From: Streptomyces sp. P9-A2
GTDB lineage: Bacteria > Actinomycetota > Actinomycetes > Streptomycetales > Streptomycetaceae
Length of the DNA stretch: 64,000 nucleotides
Direction: 5' to 3'
NCBI RefSeq assembly: GCF_036634175.1
Contig: NZ_JAZIFX010000001.1
Span: 4,092,001 to 4,156,000 of the forward strand
In this document: one piece after another, positions 55,701 to 63,957 of the stretch
Position numbering within the stretch: the stretch's first letter is position 1
Layout: the number at the start of each line of letters is the position of its first letter
Translations under genes and position numbers: made by a program
Notes under the pieces: model-generated
Told to the model about the DNA's origin: nothing
Seen by the model: only the letters and a program-made list of their open reading frames with translations
Database searches by the model: none

Positions 55701-56341
55701 AGACGACGCTCGCACAGGTGCTGCTGCGGTTCCTGGACCCGGGTGCCGGTTCGTACACGCTGGCCGGTGTGGACGCGTACGCCCTGGACGGCGACGACGT
55801 ACGAGGACTGATCGGGCTGTGCGCGCAGGACGCCCACCTCTTCGACAGCTCCGTGCGCGAGAACCTGCTGCTCGCGAAGCGCGAAGCCACCGAGGAAGAA
55901 CTGCGCGACGCGCTCGCCCGGGCCCGGCTGCTGGAGTGGGCCGACAGCCTGCCCGACGGCCTGGACACACTTGTCGGCGAGCACGGGGCGCGGCTCTCCG
56001 GCGGTCAGCGGCAACGTCTGGCACTGGCCAGGGCGCTGCTCGCGGACTTCCCCGTGCTGGTGCTGGACGAACCCGCGGAGCATCTCGACCTGCCGACCGC
56101 CGATGCGCTCACCGCCGACCTGCTGGCCGCCACCGAGGGCCGTACGACGCTGCTGATCACCCATCGGCTGGCCGGGCTCGAGGCGGTGGACGAGGTGATC
56201 GTGCTGGACGAGGGGCGTGTGGTGCAGCGCGGCGGGTACGGGGAACTGGCCGCCGCGGCCGGACCGCTGCGCCGGATGGCGCGGCGCGAGGCGGAGTCGG
56301 ACCGGCTGGTGGAGCTGGTGGAGCTGGTGGAGGTGGGCTGA
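52781..56341 (+). CDS. cydCD: Fused ABC transporter CydCD
   Basis: This 1186-aa protein joins two ABC exporter halves that assemble cytochrome bd, exporting glutathione/cysteine-like thiols in other bacteria. The CydD-type half (~1-560) has Walker A GPSGTGKSTLL and signature LSAGQRQR. A linker rich in Glu and Pro (~565-600) leads to the CydC-type half, with Walker A GPSGSGKTTLA and signature LSGGQRQR. Each half has a hydrophobic domain of about six helices. Fusion is usual in actinomycetes. I chose GTG 52781, ten bases after GAGG; GTG 52772 is only one base from it. Confidence 0.95.
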   Translation: MKPIDPRLLRYARATRLFLVAVVALGVVGAVLVIAQAMLIAEVVVGAFQHGMAVADLGTPLVLLACVAVGRALVGWLTELAAHRASAAVKSELRGRLLERATTLGPGWLTGQRTGSLVALATRGVDALDGYFSRYLPQLGLSVVVPVAVLARIVTEDWVSAAIIVVTLPLIPAFMMLIGWVTQSRMDRQWELLSRLSGHFLDVVAGLPTLKVFGRAKAQAESIRRITAEYRRATMRTLRIAFISSFALELLSTLSVALVAVTIGMRLVYGDMDLYTGLLILILAPEAYLPLRQVGTQYHAAAEGLAAAEEIFEVLETPVPAPGTGAVPSGALSFEGVTVRYPGRSADAVSDVSFSVEPGETVALVGPSGTGKSTLLNVLLGFVRPAEGRVRIGGADLTGIDPVRWHSQVAWVPQRPHLYAGTVAENVRLARPDADDDAVRRALRDAGALEFVDALPEGIGTVLGEDGAGLSAGQRQRLALARAFLADRPVLLLDEPTAALDGATEAEIVTAVRRLAAGRTVLLVVHRPALLAVADRVVRLTETAPGDRPLPEHGDTFLGAGRERADVQPALDWERVEEAEPADSAGPTPAEPVTEAGAEGVLARVRAMSGARRGRLTLALLLGSLALGSAVGLMATSGYLISRASQQPPVMYLMVAVTATRAFGIGRAVFRYAERLVSHEAVLRMLADTRVAVYRRLERLAPAGLRGVRRGDLLSRLVADVDELQDYWLRWLLPAGAAVVVSALSVGFTSWLLPEAGAVLAAGLLAAGVGLPLLTGAVTRRAERRLAPARGVLATRATDLLTGTGELTVAGALPARTAEVRRADGVLTRIASRAATATALGDGLTALVSGLTVTAAALVGVQAVAAGRLDGVALAVVVLTPLAAFEAVLGLPLAVQHRQRVRKSAERVYEVLDAPVPVQEPEQPRQAPASPFPLVVRGLEARHAGQERDALAGLDLTLEQGRRIAVVGPSGSGKTTLAQVLLRFLDPGAGSYTLAGVDAYALDGDDVRGLIGLCAQDAHLFDSSVRENLLLAKREATEEELRDALARARLLEWADSLPDGLDTLVGEHGARLSGGQRQRLALARALLADFPVLVLDEPAEHLDLPTADALTADLLAATEGRTTLLITHRLAGLEAVDEVIVLDEGRVVQRGGYGELAAAAGPLRRMARREAESDRLVELVELVEVG

Positions 56342-56536
56342 CCGGGCACGACGGGCACATGTGACGAGGCGGGCGCGCCGGGGATCGTGCGCGTGACGCA
56401 AAATGCTTGTCGGGGCGTCAACCTCGATCATAGGGGACCCTGTTCGGCGGTACCCCTGGTCCATCCGGGTCGTACGGTCCCCCAGGCGTACGACATGAAC
56501 AGGACCGTGGGCCGGGGCGGGCCCAGGATCGCTGTC

Positions 56537-57601
56537 ATGCGCCTCACCCGTCGTCATCCGCTTCTCGTCGCCGTGCCGTTGTGCGCGCTCACCGTGCTCG
56601 CCGCCCGTCCCACCGACGGGGAGGGCGACGGGCCGTACGCTCCGGGCCACGGCCCGGAATCCGGGACCAGCGCCCAAGTGGCTCGGCTCTACGAAGAGGC
56701 GGCCGCGGCGACACTGAAGTACGAGGCAGGCTGGCGCCAGGCAGACCGGCAGCGGACCGAGGTACGACGTCTGGAGGAACTGCTCGACCGGGAGCGCCAG
56801 GAGTCCGAGGTCCTGCGCGATGACCTCGGCCGCATCGCACGGTCCCAGTACCGCAGTGGCGGCGGGCTGCCGTTGACCGTGCACATGATTCTCGCGGACG
56901 ACCCGGAGAAAGTGATGCGCGGTCAGCGTGCCGTGTGGAAGGCGAACCTGACCCTCGACAACGCGATCGAGAGGAACGCGCGGGCCGAGGCCCGGCTCGC
57001 CCGCGACGAGGCGAAGGCAGAGGGGGCGTGGAAGGCGCTGGAGAAGCGGAACAAGGAGCTCGCCGACCTCAAGAACGGCATCGAGCAGAAGCTCGAGACG
57101 GCGCGGTGGCAGCTACAGGGCCAGGCGGACGCCTCGGTGGCGGCCGGTTCCTGCCGCGGGGCGGTGCGGCTCGATCAGCCGGAGACCCGGTTCAACGAAT
57201 CCTGGGTGACACCGGTGGAGATCTACACGCTGTCCGCGTCCTACGGGAGCGGCGGTGCACGTTGGGCGAACCGGCACACCGGCCAGGATTTCGCGGTACC
57301 GATCGGCACGCCGGTGCGGTCCGTGGGTGTGGGCAAGGTGGTGAAGGTCTCCTGCGGAGGTGCCTTCGGTATGGAGGTCGTGGTCGAGCACGCGGGCGGC
57401 TACTACACGCAGTACGCCCACCTGGCCGCCGTCGCCGTGGAGCAGGGTGAGCGCGTCTCGCCCGGCCGGTGGATCGGCCAGTCCGGGACCAGCGGCAACT
57501 CCACCGGGCCGCACCTGCATTTCGAGGTGCGGATCACGCCCGAGATGGGCTCGGCGGTGGACCCGGTGTCGTGGCTGGCGCAACGCGGGCTGACGCTCTG
57601 A
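56537..57601 (+). CDS. Secreted M23-family metallopeptidase with coiled coil
   Basis: This 354-aa protein has a signal sequence (RLTRRHPLLVAVPLCALTVLAA). A ~150-residue coiled coil follows (RTEVRRLEELLDRERQESEVLR, NKELADLKNGIEQKLE), then a C-terminal LytM/M23 domain with zinc motifs HTGQD (HxxxD) and PHLHFEV (HxH). Such proteins cleave peptidoglycan or, like NlpD/RipA-type factors, control amidases at division. I chose ATG 56537, with AGGA upstream; ATG 56495 in frame is less likely. Confidence 0.85.
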   Translation: MRLTRRHPLLVAVPLCALTVLAARPTDGEGDGPYAPGHGPESGTSAQVARLYEEAAAATLKYEAGWRQADRQRTEVRRLEELLDRERQESEVLRDDLGRIARSQYRSGGGLPLTVHMILADDPEKVMRGQRAVWKANLTLDNAIERNARAEARLARDEAKAEGAWKALEKRNKELADLKNGIEQKLETARWQLQGQADASVAAGSCRGAVRLDQPETRFNESWVTPVEIYTLSASYGSGGARWANRHTGQDFAVPIGTPVRSVGVGKVVKVSCGGAFGMEVVVEHAGGYYTQYAHLAAVAVEQGERVSPGRWIGQSGTSGNSTGPHLHFEVRITPEMGSAVDPVSWLAQRGLTL

Positions 57602-57681
57602 GCGAGCACCGGGCCCGACGCGCTCTGCCGTCCACGTCGGGTCCACCTGAGGCGATCGCCCCACCGGGTGATCGGACCTGG

Positions 57682-58590
57682 TCACGGCAGCCGGTTCAGC
57701 AGTTGTTCGATCACCACGGCCACGCCGTCCTCGTTGTTGGCGACCGTGCGCCCCGAGGCGGCGGTGAGGACGTCCGGGTGGGCGTTGCCCATCGCGTAGG
57801 AACGGCCCGCCCAGGTCAGCATTTCGATGTCGTTGGGCATGTCCCCGAACGCCACGACCTCCTCGTGCGAGATCCCGCGCTCGGCGCAGCACAGGGCGAG
57901 GGTGCTGGCCTTCGACACGTCGGGGCCGCTGATCTCCAGCAGGGCGCTGGGGCTGGAGCGGGTGACATTGGCGCGGGTGCCGATGGCCAGCCGGGCCAGG
58001 GTGAGGAAGGCGTCGGGGTCGAGCTCGGGATGGTGGGCGAGGATCTTGAGCACCGGCTCGTCGTCCGCGGGGCCACCCGGCGCCAGCAGTTCCTCGGCCG
58101 GGGCGCGGACGTCCGGTATCTCCATGTGCAGCTTCGGATACGCCGGCTCCTGGTTGAAGCGGTAGGTCTGCTCGACGGCGTACATGGTGCCCGGCGCTGC
58201 CTCGCGCAGCAGTCGCACCGCGTCCAGCGCGTTCTGCCGGGCCAGCTCGCGTACCTTCACGAAACGATGGGCACCGGCACCGCCGTGCAGGTCGACGACG
58301 GCGGCGCCGTTCCCACAGATGGCGAGCCCATGGCCGTGGACGTGGTCGCTGACGACGTCCATCCAGCGTGCCGGGCGGCCGGTGACGAAGAAGACCTCGA
58401 TGCCTGCTTCCTCGGCGGCGGCCAGTGCGGCGACCGTGCGGGGGGACACCGACTTGTCGTCGCGCAGCAGGGTGCCGTCGAGGTCGGTGGCGATGAGCCG
58501 AGGCGGGGTGACAGGTCTGTCTCCCCGCTCGAGCGAGGTCGAGAACTGGGGGGAGCCCGGGGTCTCGGGCTGTGCGGTCGCTGAGGTCAC
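57682..58590 (-). CDS. HAD-superfamily phosphatase (Cof type) with repeat-derived N-terminus
   Basis: This 302-aa HAD hydrolase has motif I ATDLDGTLL, motif II FFVTGRP and motif IV AFGDMPNDIEML, typical of Cof-like sugar-phosphate phosphatases. Substrate unknown. The start is probably GTG 58590 (TSATAQPETPGSPQFS). About residues 13-23 (SPQFSTSLERG) are encoded by a copy of the common Streptomyces palindromic repeat at 58521-58555, so the N-terminus may be acquired DNA. Confidence 0.85.
   Translation of the reverse strand: MTSATAQPETPGSPQFSTSLERGDRPVTPPRLIATDLDGTLLRDDKSVSPRTVAALAAAEEAGIEVFFVTGRPARWMDVVSDHVHGHGLAICGNGAAVVDLHGGAGAHRFVKVRELARQNALDAVRLLREAAPGTMYAVEQTYRFNQEPAYPKLHMEIPDVRAPAEELLAPGGPADDEPVLKILAHHPELDPDAFLTLARLAIGTRANVTRSSPSALLEISGPDVSKASTLALCCAERGISHEEVVAFGDMPNDIEMLTWAGRSYAMGNAHPDVLTAASGRTVANNEDGVAVVIEQLLNRLP
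58521..58555. repeat. Palindromic repeat copy inside the HAD gene
   Basis: CTCCCCGCTCGAGCGAGGTC then GAGAACTGGGGGGAG resembles the repeats at 28250-28292. It is translated as SPQFSTSLERG in the minus-strand gene. Confidence 0.6.
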
Positions 58591-58752
58591 CTGGCCATTG
58601 TCCCGTATGAGCCCGCACGGCCGTGCGGCACTCCGCACATATGAGGGGCTACCGCGCTCGGTGAGCTGCCGAAACGGTTGAGACGGCCGAAGCCGAAGCT
58701 GAAACCGGGGCAGTGGCGGTGAGGGTCGGCTACGGACATCGATCCGGTTCGT

Positions 58753-58824
58753 TGCCCGCCTGCCCGCCTGCCCGCCTGCCCGCCTGCCCGCCTGCCCGCC
58801 TGCCCGCCTGCCCGCCTGCCCGCC
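58753..58824. repeat. Nine tandem copies of an 8-bp unit
   Basis: TGCCCGCC is repeated nine times without interruption (72 bases), three bases from the stop codon of the oxidoreductase gene. Confidence 0.9.
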
Positions 58825-58827
58825 CGC

Positions 58828-59721
58828 TCAGCCCAGCTGGGCCGGTGCTTCCATGGCGATCCGCTCGAAGATCTTCTGGTCCGCCGCGAAGTCCGAATCG
58901 GGGATGGGCCAGTGGAGCACGATCTCGGTGAAGCCCAGCTCCGTATGGCGGCCCGCGAAGTCGACGAACGCGTCCAGGGACTCCAGCGGGCGCCCCCGGT
59001 CCGGGGTGAACCCCGTGAGCAGGATCTTGTCCAGCTCGGCCACGTTCCGCCCGATCTCGGCACAGGCATCGGCCAGCTTCTCCACCTGACCGCGAAGGGC
59101 GTGCACCGACTGTTCAGATGTGCCGTTCTCGTACAGCTTGGGGTCACCCGTGGTCACCCACGCCTGCCCGTGCCGGGCGGCGAGCCGCAGCCCGCGCGGT
59201 CCGGTGGCGGCCACGGCGAACGGCAGCCGGGGCCGCTGTACACACCCCGGGATACCGCGGGCCTCGTGTGCCGCGTAGAAGTCGCCCTCGTACGACACGG
59301 AGTCCTCCGTGAGCAGCCGGTCGAGCAGCGGCACGAACTCGGCGAAGCGGTCCGCCCGCTCGCGCGGGGTCCACGGCTCCCGGCCGAGCGCGGTGGCGTC
59401 GAAACCGGAGCCGCCCGCGCCGATACCGAGGGTGACGCGTCCACCCGAGATGTCGTCGAGGGAGATCAGCTCCTTGGCCAGGGTCACCGGGTGCCGGAAG
59501 TTCGGCGACGTGACGAGCGTACCCAAACGGATATTTTGCGTCACGACGGCTGCGGCCGTGAGCGTGGGAAGGGCACCGAACCACGGCCCGTCCCGGAAGG
59601 TCCGCCAGGAGAGGTGGTCGTACGTGTACGCGGCGTGGAACCCGAGTTCTTCGGCACGCCGCCAGGTCTTCTGTGCTTTGCCCCACGGGTGGATGGGGAG
59701 GATCACCGTACTCAGACGCAT
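58828..59721 (-). CDS. LLM-class F420-dependent oxidoreductase
   Basis: This 297-aa luciferase-like (LLM) flavin/F420 oxidoreductase has [22 protein letters not shown] near the N-terminus. [24 protein letters not shown] and [18 protein letters not shown] are also typical. Reaction unknown. The ATG at 59721 is the natural start. A diverged, truncated paralogue of its first ~72 residues lies at 62161-62409. A run of nine 8-bp repeats begins three bases past the stop. Confidence 0.88.
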   Translation of the reverse strand: MRLSTVILPIHPWGKAQKTWRRAEELGFHAAYTYDHLSWRTFRDGPWFGALPTLTAAAVVTQNIRLGTLVTSPNFRHPVTLAKELISLDDISGGRVTLGIGAGGSGFDATALGREPWTPRERADRFAEFVPLLDRLLTEDSVSYEGDFYAAHEARGIPGCVQRPRLPFAVAATGPRGLRLAARHGQAWVTTGDPKLYENGTSEQSVHALRGQVEKLADACAEIGRNVAELDKILLTGFTPDRGRPLESLDAFVDFAGRHTELGFTEIVLHWPIPDSDFAADQKIFERIAMEAPAQLG

Positions 59722-59822
59722 GACCCCGACCCTACGCGGGCTTCCCGCTGCCACGGATGAGCCGACGGAGCAGATCCGGGAAGCCACGCCGGCGTCGCGG
59801 CGGAGGGCGCTACCGTGGCGCC

Positions 59823-60194
59823 ATGGGCGCGCTGGGAAGGGCCGAACTCGAGGCCATGATCGAAGAGGCGACTGTCGACGCCTACGGCGAGGACGAGCAG
59901 CGGACCGGTCTGTTCACCATGCTCGAGGAGTACCTCGACCTGCCCTTCACCACCGCGGTTCTCGGCGTCGAGGTCACTGTGCACGGCGTTGACCTCATGC
60001 CCGACGGCAGGGTCGTCGCCCTGTGCTCTCGTGGCCGCGTCCGACAGTCGATCGGCATCCTGGAGCTGCCGTTGCCCAGCCCGGCACCTACGGGTGCGGA
60101 GTGGATCGAGGCGTACCGCCACTGGGCAGGTGGAGGCCGGGCGCCTCACGCTTCGGGCGGAACTGGTTTGCGTGGAAGGGCTGAACGTGGCTGA
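59823..60194 (+). CDS. Small conserved protein of unknown function
   Basis: This 123-aa protein starts LGRAELEAMIEEATVDAYGEDEQ and contains LDLPFTTAVLGVEVTVHGVDL and GRVVALCSRGRVRQSIGILELPLP. Homologues in Streptomyces are, as I recall, annotated as calcium-binding-like, but I see no EF-hand. The last ~25 residues (HWAGGGRAPHASGG onward) are low complexity. Its stop overlaps the next gene by eight bases, so they are probably an operon. Confidence 0.65.
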   Translation: MGALGRAELEAMIEEATVDAYGEDEQRTGLFTMLEEYLDLPFTTAVLGVEVTVHGVDLMPDGRVVALCSRGRVRQSIGILELPLPSPAPTGAEWIEAYRHWAGGGRAPHASGGTGLRGRAERG

Positions 60195-61392
60195 CGCCGT
60201 ACAGGGCACGCATCAGGGTGCCGGCGGACCGTCACTGGCCGGCCTCATCGAGCGCAGTGCCGAGTTGAAAGGGGAGCTGGTCGCCTTCGCGCAGAGCGCC
60301 CGCTTCGATCGGTGGTTGACGCCCCTCCTGCTGGACGCCGCTGGGCCTGAGCGGCAGTTGGACGAGGGGGAGGCGATCCGGATCATCGACCACTTCATCC
60401 TGCGGTCCCGCCTGCCGGACGGTTCGACCGTGGTGGACCGGTTCGTCGCCGGGCGGAAGGACTTGACCGCGGCCGAGCGGGAGATGTTGCTCGGCTGGCG
60501 TGACCCGGTCGAGGGCATCTTCGAGATCCAGCGCAAGGAACGGGATGCCATCGTCCTGCTGAACCTTGTCGACGATCTGGAGTACCGCACCTACTCGAAC
60601 GTCGGGCGAGCGGCGTTCCGCGCAGTATCCAAGGGAGGATTCCTCCACACCTGCCTGGTACCCATTCAATCGGCCGACGGTGCGTGGCTGGTGTCCGGGG
60701 CGATGTCGAGCTATCCCAGGTCCAGCGCCACCGAGATCGCCCAAGCCGCCCTGCAACTCGCCACCGGCCGACCCGAACTGGTCTTCCGCAATCCCCGGAA
60801 GATCGAGCAGGGGTGGCAGCGGATGCGGGAGGACCGGGCCGCGTTCATCGAGTTCTGCGGCGGCGACGAACTGGTCCTTCCGCCTGCCGAAGCCGAGGAT
60901 CTCCTCAACGCCTACTACCGCCACCGCCAGGAGGCCGCCGTCGCCGCACGGCCCGGCCATGCCCGGCGCAGGCGGCTCCCCGGCCCGGACCTGCCCTTCT
61001 TCGAACTGCCGGGAGAACTGGCGGACTCGGACACCATTGGCGTCATCTACGACGAGGTCGACGGGCTCAACTTCTACGCCGACTACGGGATGCTGCGGGA
61101 CCTCTTCGCGGACCCCGCCCGCACGGGCCGCGGGCGGCACCGGGATCTGCTGCGCACGTACCTGCGCGAGGAGTCGATAGGGCCATTGCCGATCCGCCGT
61201 CTGGCCGCCGCCCACCCGGAGACCGCTGACGAGGTGTTCCGGAAACTGCTGCGGGAACCCGGATTCACCTGGAGCGAGCACGGTGAGGCGCTGCTGCGCC
61301 GACGCAAGCCCTGGTACTACGAGAGCGAGCCCCGTCCGGGCGTCTCGGTCATCGGCGACCGCCTCAGCAGGCTCGCCGCCGGCCGCCGGTAG
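60187..61392 (+). CDS. Large conserved protein of unknown function
   Basis: This 401-aa protein has no recognised motif. Notable features are LDEGEAIRIIDHFILRSRLP, RKDLTAAEREMLLGWRDPVEG, LVDDLEYRTYSNVGRAAFR and a C-terminal FFELPGELADSDTIGVIYDEV. It looks soluble, with alternating helix and strand. The GTG at 60187 has GGAAGGG upstream and overlaps the previous gene. Function is not known to me. Confidence 0.7.
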   Translation: MADAVQGTHQGAGGPSLAGLIERSAELKGELVAFAQSARFDRWLTPLLLDAAGPERQLDEGEAIRIIDHFILRSRLPDGSTVVDRFVAGRKDLTAAEREMLLGWRDPVEGIFEIQRKERDAIVLLNLVDDLEYRTYSNVGRAAFRAVSKGGFLHTCLVPIQSADGAWLVSGAMSSYPRSSATEIAQAALQLATGRPELVFRNPRKIEQGWQRMREDRAAFIEFCGGDELVLPPAEAEDLLNAYYRHRQEAAVAARPGHARRRRLPGPDLPFFELPGELADSDTIGVIYDEVDGLNFYADYGMLRDLFADPARTGRGRHRDLLRTYLREESIGPLPIRRLAAAHPETADEVFRKLLREPGFTWSEHGEALLRRRKPWYYESEPRPGVSVIGDRLSRLAAGRR

Positions 61393-61424
61393 TCATCGCG
61401 GAGCGCCAGCGAGTTAACAGGTCA

Positions 61425-61433
61425 TGTACTACA
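61425..61433. promoter_or_regulatory. Candidate antitoxin operator
   Basis: TGTACTACA is a perfect 4-bp-arm dyad (TGTA-C-TACA), nine bases before the antitoxin ATG, within a likely promoter (TTAACA at 61414-61419). Antitoxin autoregulation is typical. Confidence 0.45.
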
Positions 61434-61441
61434 CTTTTCCT

Positions 61442-61723
61442 ATGGGTACGCCCCGCCCCGGCAAGACCCGAGTCACCAGCGTCTCCCTGCGCGCCGAGAC
61501 CCTGGAGGCGATCCGCGCACGCGCCGGCAAACAAGGCGTCTCCTCCTACATCGAGGAGGCCGTACAGCGGCAGCTCCAGCGCGAGGCCATCGACGAGTAC
61601 ATCGCCACCGCTGAAGCGGAACACGGTCCTGTCGACCCTGCCGAGGTGTCGGACAAGGCCGAGCGCATCCGCGCCCACCACGCCGCCCACCGCGGTGAGT
61701 CCGCTCCAGCGGACGCCGTATGA
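61442..61723 (+). CDS. Antitoxin of a PIN toxin pair (ribbon-helix-helix-like)
   Basis: This 93-aa protein has a ribbon-like strand and helix (RVTSVSLRAETLEAIRARAG) resembling a ribbon-helix-helix DNA-binding start. A Glu/Arg-rich helical tail (IEEAVQRQLQREAIDEYIATAEAE) should wrap the toxin. The ATG at 61442 may be leaderless. Its stop overlaps the toxin start (ATGA), so translation is coupled. The dyad at 61425-61433 is a likely operator. Confidence 0.7.
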   Translation: MGTPRPGKTRVTSVSLRAETLEAIRARAGKQGVSSYIEEAVQRQLQREAIDEYIATAEAEHGPVDPAEVSDKAERIRAHHAAHRGESAPADAV

Positions 61724-62112
61724 GCGGGACCCTCGTTCTCGACAGCGAGGCCCTCTCCAAGCTCTCCCGTCGCCACCGTGACATGACCGTATGGCTGGAC
61801 GTCGCCCGCAGACTGGACCTGCTCGTCGTGACGAGCGCCGCCACGCTGGTGGAGGCACGCGACCCGAAGGTGCCGCAGTCGGCGTTCGACCATGCCGTCT
61901 CCCTGGCCAAGGTGCGCCCCGTCACGGAGGAGATCGCACGTGCGGCAAGCAGACTGCTCGCCGCCGAAAGCCTGCACGGTCACAAGTACGCCATCGGTGC
62001 GATGCTCGCGGCCACGGCTCACATGGAGCACGGCGACGTCACGGTCATCACGAGCGACACGGGTGACCTGCGCCGACTGTGCCGCCCTCGCATCGCCGTC
62101 GAGTCGATCTGA
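61720..62112 (+). CDS. PIN-domain toxin (VapC-like)
   Basis: This 130-aa protein has PIN acidic residues in LVLDSEALSKL (Asp8, Glu10), a mid Glu in TLVEARDP and VITSDTGDLRRL near the end. It is presumably a ribonuclease that targets tRNA or mRNA when not bound by its antitoxin. Overlap with the preceding antitoxin gene is four bases. Confidence 0.8.
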   Translation: MSGTLVLDSEALSKLSRRHRDMTVWLDVARRLDLLVVTSAATLVEARDPKVPQSAFDHAVSLAKVRPVTEEIARAASRLLAAESLHGHKYAIGAMLAATAHMEHGDVTVITSDTGDLRRLCRPRIAVESI

Positions 62113-62160
62113 GCGTCCACGTCGGCCCTCCCTGAACCCTTGCCGTGCTTTTTCCACAGG

Positions 62161-62409
62161 TCAGCATGTGAGGGGTGAACGAGACTCGACCGAGGTGACG
62201 AGCGTGCCGAGCCGGAGCTGTTCGGTGGCCGCCGCGGCGGCGGTGAGCGTGGGTACCGCGCCGAACCAGAGGCCGTCCCGGAAGGTCCGCCAGGGCAGGT
62301 GGTCGTAGGTGTGGACGGCGTGGAAGCCCAGCTCCTCGGCGCGCCGCCACTTGTCGCGGCCCTCCTCGCGTCGGCGGTCGATCGACAGAACCACAGTGCT
62401 CAGTCGCAT
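62161..62409 (-). pseudogene. Truncated LLM oxidoreductase paralogue
   Basis: The 82-aa frame ([43 protein letters not shown]) matches about the first 72 residues of the oxidoreductase at 58828-59721. It then ends in unrelated VESRSPLTC. The rest of the domain is missing. The ATG at 62409 overlaps or abuts the stop of a DUF72 reading frame, suggesting a former DUF72-LLM operon cut by insertion or deletion near 62190. Confidence 0.75.
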
Positions 62410-62883
62410 GGGGACGACCTTGCGAGACCGAGCAGGTGTCGCATCGACTGCGCGGCACGGACGGCGGCGTCACCGCAGCAGTTGTTGAACAGGACGTGGA
62501 CCTCCCGCGCCTGCTCGGCCATCTCGCGGACGCGGTGTCCACTCGGAGAGCTCTTCGGGCGTGTACGAGTGGCGGAACCTCTCCTCTTTGGTGCCGGTGC
62601 CCCACGCGCTGTTGCGACCGTGGAAGCGCACCAGGGCGAGTCCCGGGGTGGTGACCCGTACGACCGGTGGTACGGAAGCGGGAAGCGTCTGCACCATGTC
62701 CACGGCCACGGCGGCCGTGTCCAGCTCCGTCAGCAGGGCGGTCGTCGCATCGACGTGCTCCTCACTCCACCAGCCGGGGTGCCGGAACTCCACGGCCATC
62801 GGCCATTCCGCGGCACGCTCACGGCACTGGCGCAGGAACTCCACCGCCGGCCTGCCCGGTACGGAACCTGTCAAAGCGATCAA
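62400..62883 (-). pseudogene. Disrupted DUF72 gene
   Basis: The translated fragment ALTGSVPGRPAVEFLRQCRE, MAVEFRHPGWWSEEHVDATT, VVRVTTPGLALVRFHGRN and KEERFRHSYTPEELSEW fits DUF72 proteins. The frame shifts near 62545. Another frame then gives REMAEQAREVHVLFNNCCGD and ends at 62400. The 5' part of the gene is replaced by the IS3-family transposase from 62899 rightward. DUF72 function is unknown. Confidence 0.75.
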
Positions 62884-62898
62884 GGCAGGTAGATCGTT

Positions 62899-63957
62899 CT
62901 AACGTTGTGCCGGGATCAGTGGGCCGTCTGGTGTCGGCTTGTTGATCCAGGCCGCTTGGGGGAGTTTCGGCGGCTCCGGTAGCTTGCGGACGAAGCGTTC
63001 GGGGTGCTTCGCGTAGACCGCCCGGAGGACGTCGGCACGCATCTCGCGGAGCTGCCCGGCGAGACCGAAGTGCACGTCGTAGGGCGTGTGCAGGCCGATC
63101 CCGGAGTGCCGATGCTCCTCGTTGTACCAGGTGAAGAACTGGGTGCACCACGCCCGGGCGTCCTCGAGGGATCCGAAACGCTCGGGAAAGTCGTGCCGGT
63201 ATTTCAGGGTCTTGTACTGGCTCTCGCTGTACGGGTTGTCGTTCGACGTCTTCGGCCGCGAATGCGACTTGGTGACGCCGAGACCGGCCATCATCTGGGC
63301 GACGTTCTGCGCGACCATCGGGGACCCGCGGTCCGAGTGGATCGTCAACTGCCCTGGCCCGATGCCGTACTTGGCGATCGTCTCGGACAGGAACCGCTCA
63401 GCGAGATCCTTGTTCTCCCGGTCGGCGATCATCCAGCCGACCGTGTATCGGCTGAAGATATCGATGATCGTGTAGAGGCAGTAGTAGACGCCCTTGACCG
63501 GCCCCTTCAGCTTCGTGATGTCCCAGCTCCAGACCCGGTTCGGGCCCTCGGCGACCAGCTCGGGCACCGTCCTTGGTGGGTGGACGGCCTGACGGCGGCG
63601 TTCACGGACCTCGCCACGGCGTCGCAGGAGCCGGTACATCGTCGACTCCGAGCACAGGTAGACACCCCGGTCCAGGAGGACCGCGTAGATCTCGGCGGGC
63701 GCCATGTCGGCGAACTCCGGGGAATGGAGCACATCGAGGACCCGTATCTCCTCTTCGGGCGCGAGAGCGCGGGGGTGCCGGCGCCGTTTTTGCCGCGGCC
63801 TGGCCGGGGCGGGGCTCTGGCGGTGGTGGCGGTAGTAGGTGGCCCGGCTCACGCCGAGCGCGGCACATGCCTGGACGCGCCCGACCAGCCCGGTGAGCTC
63901 TTCGAGGGCGTGGTCGCGGGCGGTGTCGAACACGGCCGCGGGGTCGGCCTCGATCAC
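62899..63957 (-). mobile_element. IS3-family transposase OrfB (right edge of window)
   Basis: This 352-aa integrase-type transposase has the helix-turn-helix-like start AALGVSRATYYRHHRQSP. DDE residues lie in WSWDITKL (Asp), HSDRGSPM (Asp) and SNDNPYSESQYKTLK (Glu). It is complete; its GTG at 63957 overlaps the TGA of OrfA. The left terminal repeat should lie at about 62867-62898, but I cannot define it, and the right end is outside the window. Confidence 0.9.

Noticed and set aside
53126..56884. A minus-strand open frame of about 1250 codons opposite cydCD
   Set aside because: It is the shadow of a GC-rich gene; the translation lacks any domain and is rich in Gln, Gly and Arg.
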